This document shows, in pieces, positions 1-8,129 of a DNA stretch of 21,817 nt. Numbering within the stretch: position 1 is the first letter of the stretch; each line of letters opens with the position of its first letter. The notes under the pieces were generated by a model. That model saw only the letters and a program-made list of their open reading frames with translations. It did no database searches and was not told the DNA's origin. Where the stretch lies: NCBI GenBank assembly GCA_038323025.1, contig JBBQGL010000054.1, positions 1 to 21,817 on the forward strand. Direction: 5' to 3'. The stretch is from JAFKKF01 sp038323025. Its GTDB lineage: Bacteria > Pseudomonadota > Alphaproteobacteria > Rhizobiales > Kaistiaceae. The position numbers and the translations under genes were made by a program.

Positions 1-459
1 GATGATGGCGAGGGGGTTCACCGCCCACAGGGCAGCGGCCCACAGCCACGGCTCGCGCTGTTTCCGCGGGATGGCGGTCCACACAAAGCCGGCGAAGGCA
101 AGGAGCGCGACGACGTTGAGGACCTGCACGGCCTCCGCCAGCCCGACCGGCGTCACGGGACGGGCGACCAGTCCGAGCAGGATGAAGATCCACACGCTCA
201 TGCCGGCGTTGGGGCCGCCGATGCTCATGGTCATGCCGAGGGCCGGCCACGAACCTCCCTGCAACACGTTGCGCACGTGGTTGAAGGAGAACATCTCGTC
301 GCCGTGCACCTCGATCGCACCGGGGTAGAAGAGCCGGAAGAGGACGCCGGCGGCCAGCGCCGCGGCCACCACGAGCACGGTCAGGGCTGCGACCCTCTGG
401 TTCGGGTCGGCGGGCGCGCGAACCCTGCGGACCGGCGGCGACAGGGCGACTTCAGCCAA
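1..459 (-). CDS. Membrane glycosyltransferase, GT-C/GT39-like, N-terminal part (cut by window edge)
   Basis: The minus strand is open from position 459 off the left edge: 153 codons with no stop. The protein has a charged N-terminus, a hydrophobic segment at about residues 23-43, a periplasmic-type loop with the acidic motif EVHGDEMFSFNHV, then two more hydrophobic stretches and WAVNPLAII. An acidic pair just after the first membrane helix is typical of GT-C fold enzymes (ArnT/PMT-like GT39), which move sugars from polyprenyl-phosphate donors at the membrane. I infer this class from the layout; the substrate is unknown. No in-frame ATG is found near the beginning. TTG at 457-459 is chosen because GGAG lies 7 bases upstream; a GTG further in is possible. 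The gene follows glnD on the same strand after a 147-bp gap. Confidence 0.6.
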   Translation of the reverse strand, partial: MAEVALSPPVRRVRAPADPNQRVAALTVLVVAAALAAGVLFRLFYPGAIEVHGDEMFSFNHVRNVLQGGSWPALGMTMSIGGPNAGMSVWIFILLGLVARPVTPVGLAEAVQVLNVVALLAFAGFVWTAIPRKQREPWLWAAALWAVNPLAII

Positions 460-606
460 CGGAGTGCTCCGGGAACGAATGGATTGAGGGGCTCGGCATG
501 GGTGGCAACGCAGCGGTTCCGGCGGTCTCAGCGCCCTCTAACGCGGCAGACGGCAAACGGATGCATGACCGATGCCATTTCTTCGATTCGAGCAATCGGG
601 GCTGAA

Positions 607-3375
607 TCAGGCGGGTTCGCGGCGACGCGCCGGGCGAACCTCCGCAGCCGGCTGCAGGCCGTCGAAGACGACGGTAAGCCGCCGGCGGATGGCGGCCTGG
701 CGGCTGGGATTGGCGATCTTGTGCCCGACCAGATCGGTTACGTAGAAAACGTCCACCGCCCGCTCGCCGAAGGTCGAAATATGGGCCGACGCGATGTTGA
801 GGTTAAGGTCGGAAATCTCGCGGGTGAGGTCGTAGAGCAAACCGGGCCGGTCGAGGCCGGAAGCCTCGATCACGGTGAACTGGTTGGACGAGGCGTTGTC
901 GACGACGATGCCCGTCTCCACGGTGAAGGCCTTCAGGCGCGGCTTCTTCTGCGCCCGCTTGGCGATGTGTTCCGGCAGGCGGAGCGACCCGGAGAGCGCC
1001 TGCTCGATCAGGTCGCCGACCCGGCGGGCGCGGCGTTCCTCGTCGGCATCGTCGTCGAACTCGCGGCTGATGGAGATCGAATCGAGGGCCTGCCCGTCGA
1101 TGGTCGTGTAGATCTGGGCATCGACAATGTTGCCGCCGGCGATCGTGCAGGCGCCAGCGATGATCGAGAGCAGCCGCGGGTGGTCGGGGGCGAGCACGGT
1201 GATCTCGGTCACCGCCTCGAACGCGCGCGTGCGAATTGCCGTGGCGAGGGTCCTGCCCGCCTTCTCCGCGTCGCGGATAAACCCGGCATTGGCGACCTTG
1301 CGGGCGAGGTCGACGCGCAGCCAATAGGCGGGGTAGTGGCGGGCGAGGTAGGCCTCGCGCTCGGCCTGCGGCCAGTCGGCGAGCGCCGCGGCCAGTTCCT
1401 CCTTGGCGGCGGCGACGCGCTTGTCGCGGCTCACCTGGCTGTGGCCGCCGGTCAGCAGCGGCTCGGTCTCGTAGTAGAGGGTGCGGAGCAGCTGCCCTTT
1501 CCATCCGTTCCACACCCCCGGACCCACCGCCTTGATGTCGGCGATGGTCAGGATAAGCAGCATCTTCATCCGCTCGAGGCTCTGCACGACGGCGCCGAAA
1601 TCGGCGATGGTCTTCCGGTCGCTGAGATCGCGGGACTGGGCCGTGATGCTCATGGTGAGGTGGTGCTCGACCAGCCAGGCGACGGTCTCGGTTTCCGCCG
1701 CGCTCAGCCCGAAACGGGGACAGAGCTTGCGGGCGACGCGCACGCCGGCGATCGAATGATCCTCGGGCCGGCCCTTGGCGATGTCATGCAGGAACAGGGC
1801 GACGTAGAGGACCTTGCGGTCCTTGAGGCCGGGGAAAATCTCGTTGGCGAGGGGATGGGCGTCGGCGGTCTCGCCGCGCTCGATGGCGGCAAGCAGACCG
1901 ATGGCGCGGATGAGGTGCTCGTCGACGGTGTAGTGGTGATACATGCTGAACTGCATCATCGAGACGATGCGGCCGAAATCCGGGATGAACTTGCCGAGCA
2001 CCCCGGCCTCGTTCATGCCGCGGAGCACTACCTCGGGCTGATTGCGCGACGAGACGATCTCGACGAACAGGCGGTTGGCTTCCGGATCCTCGCGCAGCTT
2101 CGCGTCGATCAGGCGGTGCGAGCGCGTCGCCAGCTGCATGGCGTGCGGATGAAAGTCGAGGTCGACCCGGTCGGCCAGATGGAAGAAGCGGATGAGATTG
2201 ACCGGATCGCGCTCAAACACCTTGTCGTCGGCGACGTTGATGCGGTTGTTGTCGACGACGAAGTCGGCGGAGCCCGGAATCTTGCGGTGGCGCCGCCGGC
2301 CGATGCCGAAGAAGCGATTGAGCGCCGGCACGGGCTTGCCGTGATGCTCCTCCAGCGCCGCGCAGAAGATGCGCGTCAGGTCGCCGACCTCCTTGGCGAC
2401 CAGGAAGTAGTGCTTCATGAAGCGCTCGACGTCCTTCAATCCGGGATGGGCGGTGTAGCCGAGACGCACCGCCATGCCGCGCTGCAGGTCGAAGGAGAGG
2501 CGTTCCTCGGCCCGATTGGTCATGAAGTGCAGGTGGCAGCGCACCGCCCACAGGAAATCCTCGGACTTGCGGAAGCGCGCCAGTTCGGCGCGCGAGAATA
2601 CTCCGGCCTTGACCAGATCGTCGCGGGCCGAGACGCGATAAAAGTATTTGGCGATCCAGAAGAGCGTGTGCAGGTCGCGAAGGCCGCCCTTGCCGTCCTT
2701 GACGTTGGGCTCGACCAGGAAGCGCGAGGCACCCTGCTGGCGATGGCGCTGGTCGCGTTCGGCGAGTTTGGCCGCGATGAACTCGGGTCCGGTGCCCTTG
2801 ACCACCTCGTCGTCGAAGCGCGTCTTCAGCTCCTCGAACAGCTTCTCGTCCCCCCAGATATGGCGGGCCTCGAGGACGGCGGTGCGGATGGTCATATCCG
2901 AGCGCGACAGCCGGATGCATTCGGCGACCGTGCGGGTGGCGTGGCCGACCTTCAGCCCGAGGTCCCAGAGCGTGTAGAGCATGAACTCGACGACCCGTTC
3001 GCCGTGCTGGGTTTGTTTGCCCGGCAACAGGAAGAGAAGGTCGACGTCGGACCCCGGCGCAAGGGTGCCGCGGCCGTAGCCGCCGACCGCCACGATCGCC
3101 ATGCGCTGGACGCCCTTCGGCGAAGGGAACACACGCTCGGCGGCGAAGTCGTGGATGCTGCGGATAAGCGTATCCTGCAGGTCGCTGAGACGGCGGGCGC
3201 ATTGACCGCCGAGGCCGTCGTCCATCAACAGGCGCTCGGCGCGCGAGCGGCCCTCGGTCATGAAGCGCTTGAGGATCGGGACGATCGCCGCCCGCGGCTG
3301 GTCGCCGACCGGCGCGGCCAGAAGCCCGGCGCGCAGCGCGTCGCCGTCGATGAGGGGCTCAGGCGCCGTTGCCAT
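607..3375 (-). CDS. glnD: GlnD, bifunctional PII uridylyltransferase / uridylyl-removing enzyme
   Basis: GlnD is the primary glutamine sensor of the nitrogen regulatory cascade. It adds UMP to PII proteins (GlnB/GlnK) when glutamine is low and removes it when glutamine is high. The 922-residue protein has all expected parts. The nucleotidyltransferase motif GGYGRGTLAPGSDVDLLF lies at about 98-115 with the catalytic aspartates in SDVD. An HD phosphohydrolase motif (LHDIAKG) is near residue 528. Two C-terminal ACT domains lie at about 725-800 and 830-885; the second begins near ASGLDRPGLLYDLTREI. ATG at 3375 is preferred over the TTG immediately before it; the ribosome-binding site is weak. The length is normal for rhizobial GlnD. 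The gene begins 56 bp after the beta-glucosidase stop, so read-through from that gene is possible. Confidence 0.96.
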   Translation of the reverse strand: MATAPEPLIDGDALRAGLLAAPVGDQPRAAIVPILKRFMTEGRSRAERLLMDDGLGGQCARRLSDLQDTLIRSIHDFAAERVFPSPKGVQRMAIVAVGGYGRGTLAPGSDVDLLFLLPGKQTQHGERVVEFMLYTLWDLGLKVGHATRTVAECIRLSRSDMTIRTAVLEARHIWGDEKLFEELKTRFDDEVVKGTGPEFIAAKLAERDQRHRQQGASRFLVEPNVKDGKGGLRDLHTLFWIAKYFYRVSARDDLVKAGVFSRAELARFRKSEDFLWAVRCHLHFMTNRAEERLSFDLQRGMAVRLGYTAHPGLKDVERFMKHYFLVAKEVGDLTRIFCAALEEHHGKPVPALNRFFGIGRRRHRKIPGSADFVVDNNRINVADDKVFERDPVNLIRFFHLADRVDLDFHPHAMQLATRSHRLIDAKLREDPEANRLFVEIVSSRNQPEVVLRGMNEAGVLGKFIPDFGRIVSMMQFSMYHHYTVDEHLIRAIGLLAAIERGETADAHPLANEIFPGLKDRKVLYVALFLHDIAKGRPEDHSIAGVRVARKLCPRFGLSAAETETVAWLVEHHLTMSITAQSRDLSDRKTIADFGAVVQSLERMKMLLILTIADIKAVGPGVWNGWKGQLLRTLYYETEPLLTGGHSQVSRDKRVAAAKEELAAALADWPQAEREAYLARHYPAYWLRVDLARKVANAGFIRDAEKAGRTLATAIRTRAFEAVTEITVLAPDHPRLLSIIAGACTIAGGNIVDAQIYTTIDGQALDSISISREFDDDADEERRARRVGDLIEQALSGSLRLPEHIAKRAQKKPRLKAFTVETGIVVDNASSNQFTVIEASGLDRPGLLYDLTREISDLNLNIASAHISTFGERAVDVFYVTDLVGHKIANPSRQAAIRRRLTVVFDGLQPAAEVRPARRREPA

Positions 3376-3431
3376 CAAAGTCGCGCTGCTTCGGCATGGG
3401 CGCGGAAACTAGCCCGGTTCGGCCGCCGACG

Positions 3432-4838
3432 CTATCGACGCGGCGGCGAATTGGCCGCCCGGTCGGCCGCGATGATCGCCTTGTAGGCGTGGAAGCTCTC
3501 CTTCGGGATACGTTCCTGCGTTTCGAAATCGACCCAGACCATGCCGAAGCGCCGTTCGTAGCCCTGGATCCATTCGAAATTGTCGAAGAGGCTCCAGACC
3601 AGGTAGCCGCGAACGTCGGCGCCCTCGCCCCGTGCTTGCAGCACTGCCTGAGCGTGGCGCCGGATGTAGTCGGTGCGGAGCGGATCCTTCACCACCGCGC
3701 CGTCGCGCACCTCGTCGAAATCGCCGAAGCCGGCGCCGTTCTCGGTGATGAAGACCGGCGGATTGCCGTAGGTATCGCGGATGTCGAGGAGGAGTCTGTG
3801 CAGCGCTTCGGGACGCACCGGGCCGTTGAACGCCGGCACCGGATCGGGGTTGACGTCGTTCCAGTTGAGACCGAGCGGATAGGCGTCGTCGTGGGCCACA
3901 AAAGCCGGAGCGTAATAATTGACCCCGAGGCAATCGACCGGATTGGCCGCGAGCAGCGCCAGATCTTCGGCGGTCACCCTGAACGCCGGATTGAGGCCGC
4001 CGAACGTGCGGATCACTTCGTCCGGATAGGTGCCGCGAAAGATCGCCTCCAGCGGCCAGCGGTTTAAGACCGCGTCGACGAGCGCCGCCGCCTTCACGTC
4101 CCTGTCGTTGCTGCGGTCATTGGGGACGGCGGGCTTCAGCGGCACCGCCATGCCGATCATGCCCTTCGAGCCGAGGCTGCGGAATTCCGCGACGGCGCGG
4201 GCATTGGCAAGGAAGAGATTGTGCATCGCCGGAGCCTGGCGACCGTACTGCGCGGTGGTGATCGCGATCGGCCGCTTCGCGCGTACGTTCTCGGCGATCG
4301 GGTCCATGAGGTAGAGGTCGATGAAGGGTTCGTTGAAGGTGATGAACGTATCGACGCGGTCGCCGAGGGCGCGAAAGACGATCGCGGCGTAGTTCCTGAA
4401 CCATTCGACGGACTGCGGATTGTGCCAGCCGCCCTGTTTCTGCAGCTCCTCCGGGAAATCCCAGTGGTAGAGCGTCACCATCGGCGCGATGCCGGCGTCG
4501 TGCAGATCATCGATGAACCGCCGGTAGTGGTCCAGACCCGACTGGTTTACCGCGCCCGTGCCGGCGGGGAGGATTCGCGGCCACGAAACCGAGAAGCGAT
4601 AGGCACCGATGCCGAGATCGCGCATCGTGGCGATGTCGCTGAGATATTGCCGCCGGTCGTAGGCGTTGATGGCGACGTTGGCGGTTTCCTGCTTGCCGAT
4701 CACCGCCTCGGTGATGCGGTCGCGGTTGGTGTAAACATCCCACTTTGACAGGCCCTTGCCGTCGGCCTGCGAGGCACCCTCAACCTGGAAGGCGGCGCTG
4801 GCGGCACCCCAGACAAACGCGTGCGGCGTAACGGCCAT
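3432..4838 (-). CDS. GH1 family beta-glucosidase
   Basis: This is a 468-residue glycoside hydrolase family 1 enzyme, a retaining beta-glycosidase acting on beta-glucosides or related disaccharides. The N-terminal GH1 signature FVWGAASAAFQVEGA is at 8-22. The acid/base glutamate is E170 in TFNEP and the nucleophile is E366 in ITENGAG. The HWDFP motif (about 125-129) and a C-terminal SLFDNFEW-type segment are present, and the length is standard for the family. There is no signal peptide, so it probably acts in the cytoplasm on imported sugars. The ATG at 4838 has a near-perfect Shine-Dalgarno site, AAGGGAGG, about 6 bases upstream. No sugar transporter or LacI-type regulator is adjacent, so the substrate cannot be read from context. 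It sits between mutS-VOC and glnD, where a sugar hydrolase is not expected. Confidence 0.95.
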   Translation of the reverse strand: MAVTPHAFVWGAASAAFQVEGASQADGKGLSKWDVYTNRDRITEAVIGKQETANVAINAYDRRQYLSDIATMRDLGIGAYRFSVSWPRILPAGTGAVNQSGLDHYRRFIDDLHDAGIAPMVTLYHWDFPEELQKQGGWHNPQSVEWFRNYAAIVFRALGDRVDTFITFNEPFIDLYLMDPIAENVRAKRPIAITTAQYGRQAPAMHNLFLANARAVAEFRSLGSKGMIGMAVPLKPAVPNDRSNDRDVKAAALVDAVLNRWPLEAIFRGTYPDEVIRTFGGLNPAFRVTAEDLALLAANPVDCLGVNYYAPAFVAHDDAYPLGLNWNDVNPDPVPAFNGPVRPEALHRLLLDIRDTYGNPPVFITENGAGFGDFDEVRDGAVVKDPLRTDYIRRHAQAVLQARGEGADVRGYLVWSLFDNFEWIQGYERRFGMVWVDFETQERIPKESFHAYKAIIAADRAANSPPRR

Positions 4839-4933
4839 GGTCGCCTCCCTTAAGCGGATACCGTCGTAGATTGCGGGATCGGCCGTTTATCCGCCTTGCG
4901 CGATGTCAATCGCCGCCGCAGACAAACGCAGGA

Positions 4934-5299
4934 TCACTCCGGCGTGCGGCAGACAGCCTCGACATTGTGGCCGTCCGGGTCAAAGACGAAGGCGGCATAG
5001 TAGTCCTTGTGGTACTGCTCGCGGATGCCGGGCGGGCCGTTGTCCTTGCCGCCGGCCGCCAGTGCCGCCTGGTAAAATGCGCGAACCGCAGCCCGGTCCC
5101 TGGCCGTAAAGGCGAAATGGAAACCGCCCGGCGGCTTCCCCCAGCTCCCGATCCACAAGCCGGTATGGGCGCCCTCGCCGAAGGCAGCCCAGCCCTCGCC
5201 TTCGCGCAGGACGGTTATGCCGAGCGGCGCGAGAGCGGCCTCATAGAACGCCCTGCTCCGGGCGAAATCCGGCACGGCGAAACCCATGTGGTCGAACAT
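4934..5299 (-). CDS. VOC (glyoxalase/bleomycin-resistance fold) family protein
   Basis: A 121-residue single-domain protein of the vicinal oxygen chelate superfamily. It opens with MFDHMGFAVPDFARSRAFYE, the usual first beta-alpha unit with a candidate metal-binding histidine at position 4, and ends with a second module containing FVFDPDGHNVEAV, where the glutamate is the usual second-half metal ligand. Members of the superfamily include glyoxalases, dioxygenases and resistance proteins; the sequence does not say which this is. The start at 5299 is preceded by GGGGAGG about 7 bases upstream. It begins 13 bp after the mutS stop, with its ribosome-binding site in that gap, so it is probably co-transcribed with mutS. 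Confidence 0.85.
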   Translation of the reverse strand: MFDHMGFAVPDFARSRAFYEAALAPLGITVLREGEGWAAFGEGAHTGLWIGSWGKPPGGFHFAFTARDRAAVRAFYQAALAAGGKDNGPPGIREQYHKDYYAAFVFDPDGHNVEAVCRTPE

Positions 5300-5312
5300 C
5301 TGTCTGCCTCCC

Positions 5313-8045
5313 CTACTGGTCTCTCTTCGATCTAGTGCGCTCGGCCTTCAACCGGTAGAGCGCCTCCTGCGCCTCGCGCGGTGTGAGCTCGTCGGGGGTG
5401 AGGGCATCGAGCATTTGGACGACCGGATCCCCCGGTGCCGGCGCGGTCGACCGGCGGCCGGCCGAGAACAGCGGCAGATCGTCGATCAGCGCGCGCACCG
5501 GCGACTTGCGGTCGGTCTCCTCCAGTTGCGCCAGCACCTCGCGCGCGCGCGTCACCACCGAGGCCGGCAGGCCGGCGAGCCGCGCCACGTGGATGCCGTA
5601 GGAATGATCGGCGGCGCCGGCGACGATCTCGTGCAGGAAGATCACGTCGCCGTTCCACTCCTTGACGCGGACGGTGACGTTCTTCAGCCGCGGCAGGCGC
5701 TCGGCGAGCGCGGTCAGCTCGTGATAGTGCGTGGCGAAGAGGGCACGGCTGCGATTGACCTCGTGCAGATGCTCGATCGCCGCCCATGCGATCGAGAGGC
5801 CGTCGAAGGTCGCCGTGCCGCGTCCGATCTCGTCGAGGATGACCAGGGCGCGCGGCCCGGCCTGGTTGAGGATCGCCGCCGTCTCGACCATCTCGACCAT
5901 GAAGGTCGACCGCCCGCGGGCGAGATCGTCGGCGGCGCCGACGCGGCTGAACAGCCGGTCGACGACGCCGATCCGCGCGGCTCTTGCAGGGACGTAGGAG
6001 CCGCTCTGCGCAAGGATCGCGATCAGCGCGTTCTGGCGGAGGAAGGTCGACTTGCCCGCCATGTTGGGTCCGGTCACCAGCCACACCAGACCGCCGTCGC
6101 CGGCGCCGCCGAGGTCGCTGTCGTTGGCGACGAAGGCTTCGCCGCTGCCGCGCAAGGCCTGTTCGACCACCGGATGGCGGCCGCCCTCGATCGAGAAGGC
6201 CAGCGAGCTTTCGATCCCGGGCCGGGCATAGTTCTCCGCCTCGGCGAGAGCCGCCAGCCCGGCGGCGACGTCGATCACGGCGAGTGCATCGGCGATGTCA
6301 CGGAGCGCCCCGGTCGCCGCCTCGATCTGTGCGCGCAGGCCGTCGAAGACGGCGAGCTCGATGGCGAGCGCGCGCTCGGCGGCGCCGGCGATGCGCGATT
6401 CGAGGTCGGCGAGCTCGGTGGTGGTGAAGCGGAAGGCGGCCGGCAGGGTCTGGCGGTGGATGAAGCGGGCGTTCAGCGGCGCCGTCATCAGCTTGTCGCC
6501 ATGGCCCGCGGCGACCTCGATGAAGTAGCCGAGCACGTTGTTGTGCTTGATCTTCAGCGAGCGAATATCGCTTTCCGTAGAATAGGTTGCCTGCAGGCCG
6601 GCGATGACCCGGCGGCTGTCGTCGCGCAGCTTGCGCGTCCCGTCGAGGTCGGCGTGGTGGCCGTCGCGCACGAAACCGCCGTCGCGCCTCAGCAAGGGCA
6701 GGTCGTCGGCCAGCGCCGCGGCGAGCGACGCGGAGAGCCCGGAAGGCGCAGCGGCCAAGGCTTTCCGGGCGCTCCCCAGTTCGGCCGGAAGGTCGCCGGA
6801 GAGCGTGGCGGCGAGTTCCGTGGCGACGGTGAGGCCGTCGCGGATGGCCGCGAGATCGCGCGGTCCGCCACGCTCGAGAATCAGCCTGGACAGGGAGCGG
6901 GCAATGTCCGGGGCGCGCGCGAGACAGGCGCGGACGGCCTCGCGACGCGCCGTCTCGGCGACCAGGTACTCGACCGCGTCGAGCCGGCGGTTGATCGAAG
7001 CGGGATCGGTCGACGGGCCGGCCAGTCGCCGGGCAAGCAGACGCGCCCCGGCGCCGGTGACGGTGCGGTCGACGGCAGCGAGCAGGCTGCCTTTCCGCTC
7101 GCCGGTGAGGGTCGCGGTCAGTTCGAGGTTGGCGCGGGTGGCGGCGTCGATCAGCATCGTGTCGCCGGCCGCTTCGGAGGCGGGCGGCGAGAGCGGTGGC
7201 CGCTCGCCGATCTGCGTCTTCTCGACATAGGCGAGCGCCGCCGCAGCGGCGGCCAGCTCGACGCGCGAGAAATTGCCGAAGCCATCGACGGTGGCGACGC
7301 CGAAATAGCCGGCAAGGCGCTGCTCGGCGGTGGCGCCGTCGAAGAAGGCGGAGGGCAGCGGCGTCACCGCGACGCTGAGGCCGCGCCAGAAGGACCCGAG
7401 CACGGGATCGACGAACACCGCCTCGGGCACGATCACCTCGCGCGGGTCGATGCGGGCGAGGTCGGCGGCGAGCTGGACGCGATCGCTGCGGGCGAGACGG
7501 AACTCGCCGGTGGAAATGTCGATCCAGGCGATGGCGAAGAGATCGGCGCCGTCGCTGCCGCCGCGCAGGCGTGCGACCGCCGCGAGGAAATTGTTGCGCG
7601 ACGAGTCGAGGAGGGCGTCTTCGGTCAGCGTCCCCGGTGTCACCAGGCGGGTGACGTTGCGGCGCACCACCGACTTGTTGCCGCGCTTCCGCGCCTCGGC
7701 CGGATCCTCGACCTGCTCGCAGACCGCGACGCGATGGCCGAGCGCGATCAGCTTCTGCAGATAGGCATCGGCGGCATGGATAGGCACGCCGCACATGGGG
7801 ATGTCGGCGCCCTCGTGCCTGCCGCGTTTGGTCAGCGCGATGCCGAGGGCGCGCGAGGCGGTCTCGGCATCGTCGAAGAACATCTCGTAGAAATCGCCCA
7901 TCCGGTAGAAGAGCAGGCAATCCGGATTGGCCGCCTTGATCTCCATGTACTGCGCCATCATCGGCGTGGCGCGCACCGGGTCGGAGCCGGCAGGGGCTGG
8001 TTCGATCATGGAGGGCACGCTAACAGAGGAGGCGCGGAGCCGCAT
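5313..8045 (-). CDS. mutS: DNA mismatch repair protein MutS
   Basis: MutS recognises base mismatches and small loops and recruits MutL to start repair. The 910-residue protein has the mismatch-binding Phe-x-Glu motif in FYRMGDFYEMF (F52, E54), a connector and lever/clamp region, and a C-terminal ABC-type ATPase. Walker A (TGPNMAGKST) is at about 658-667 and the Walker B region (VILDEIGRGTATFDG) at about 733-747. The ATPase is followed by the helix-turn-helix dimerisation segment (SYGIHVARLAGLP). The start is uncertain. ATG at 8045 gives the full length above; ATG at 8009 would drop 12 residues (MRLRASSVSVPS) that look unlike the rest. Neither has a good Shine-Dalgarno site. It faces away from a glycosyltransferase gene beginning at 8130. 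Confidence 0.97.
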   Translation of the reverse strand: MRLRASSVSVPSMIEPAPAGSDPVRATPMMAQYMEIKAANPDCLLFYRMGDFYEMFFDDAETASRALGIALTKRGRHEGADIPMCGVPIHAADAYLQKLIALGHRVAVCEQVEDPAEARKRGNKSVVRRNVTRLVTPGTLTEDALLDSSRNNFLAAVARLRGGSDGADLFAIAWIDISTGEFRLARSDRVQLAADLARIDPREVIVPEAVFVDPVLGSFWRGLSVAVTPLPSAFFDGATAEQRLAGYFGVATVDGFGNFSRVELAAAAAALAYVEKTQIGERPPLSPPASEAAGDTMLIDAATRANLELTATLTGERKGSLLAAVDRTVTGAGARLLARRLAGPSTDPASINRRLDAVEYLVAETARREAVRACLARAPDIARSLSRLILERGGPRDLAAIRDGLTVATELAATLSGDLPAELGSARKALAAAPSGLSASLAAALADDLPLLRRDGGFVRDGHHADLDGTRKLRDDSRRVIAGLQATYSTESDIRSLKIKHNNVLGYFIEVAAGHGDKLMTAPLNARFIHRQTLPAAFRFTTTELADLESRIAGAAERALAIELAVFDGLRAQIEAATGALRDIADALAVIDVAAGLAALAEAENYARPGIESSLAFSIEGGRHPVVEQALRGSGEAFVANDSDLGGAGDGGLVWLVTGPNMAGKSTFLRQNALIAILAQSGSYVPARAARIGVVDRLFSRVGAADDLARGRSTFMVEMVETAAILNQAGPRALVILDEIGRGTATFDGLSIAWAAIEHLHEVNRSRALFATHYHELTALAERLPRLKNVTVRVKEWNGDVIFLHEIVAGAADHSYGIHVARLAGLPASVVTRAREVLAQLEETDRKSPVRALIDDLPLFSAGRRSTAPAPGDPVVQMLDALTPDELTPREAQEALYRLKAERTRSKRDQ

Positions 8046-8129
8046 CCGCCCACAGCCGGGGGCTCCAGCGAGGAAGCGGGAAACAGCGTGGCCGGAATCC
8101 GGACCGACTTAAGGAGCAAAATACAGGGG

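Noticed and set aside
277..3486. A 1069-residue plus-strand open frame across glnD
   Set aside because: It is antisense to glnD, which has clear family motifs. The protein is low in complexity with repeated Val-Gly-Asp-Glu-Arg patterns, as expected for the shadow of a GC-rich gene.
4904..4909. A perfect TTGACA (-35) on the minus strand upstream of the beta-glucosidase
   Set aside because: No acceptable -10 box lies at 16-18 bases; the nearest AT-rich hexamer is at only 12 bases.
5286..8129. A long plus-strand open frame opposite mutS, continuous with the glycosyltransferase
   Set aside because: It is antisense to mutS and has no family features. Only the part from 8130 onwards looks like a real protein.
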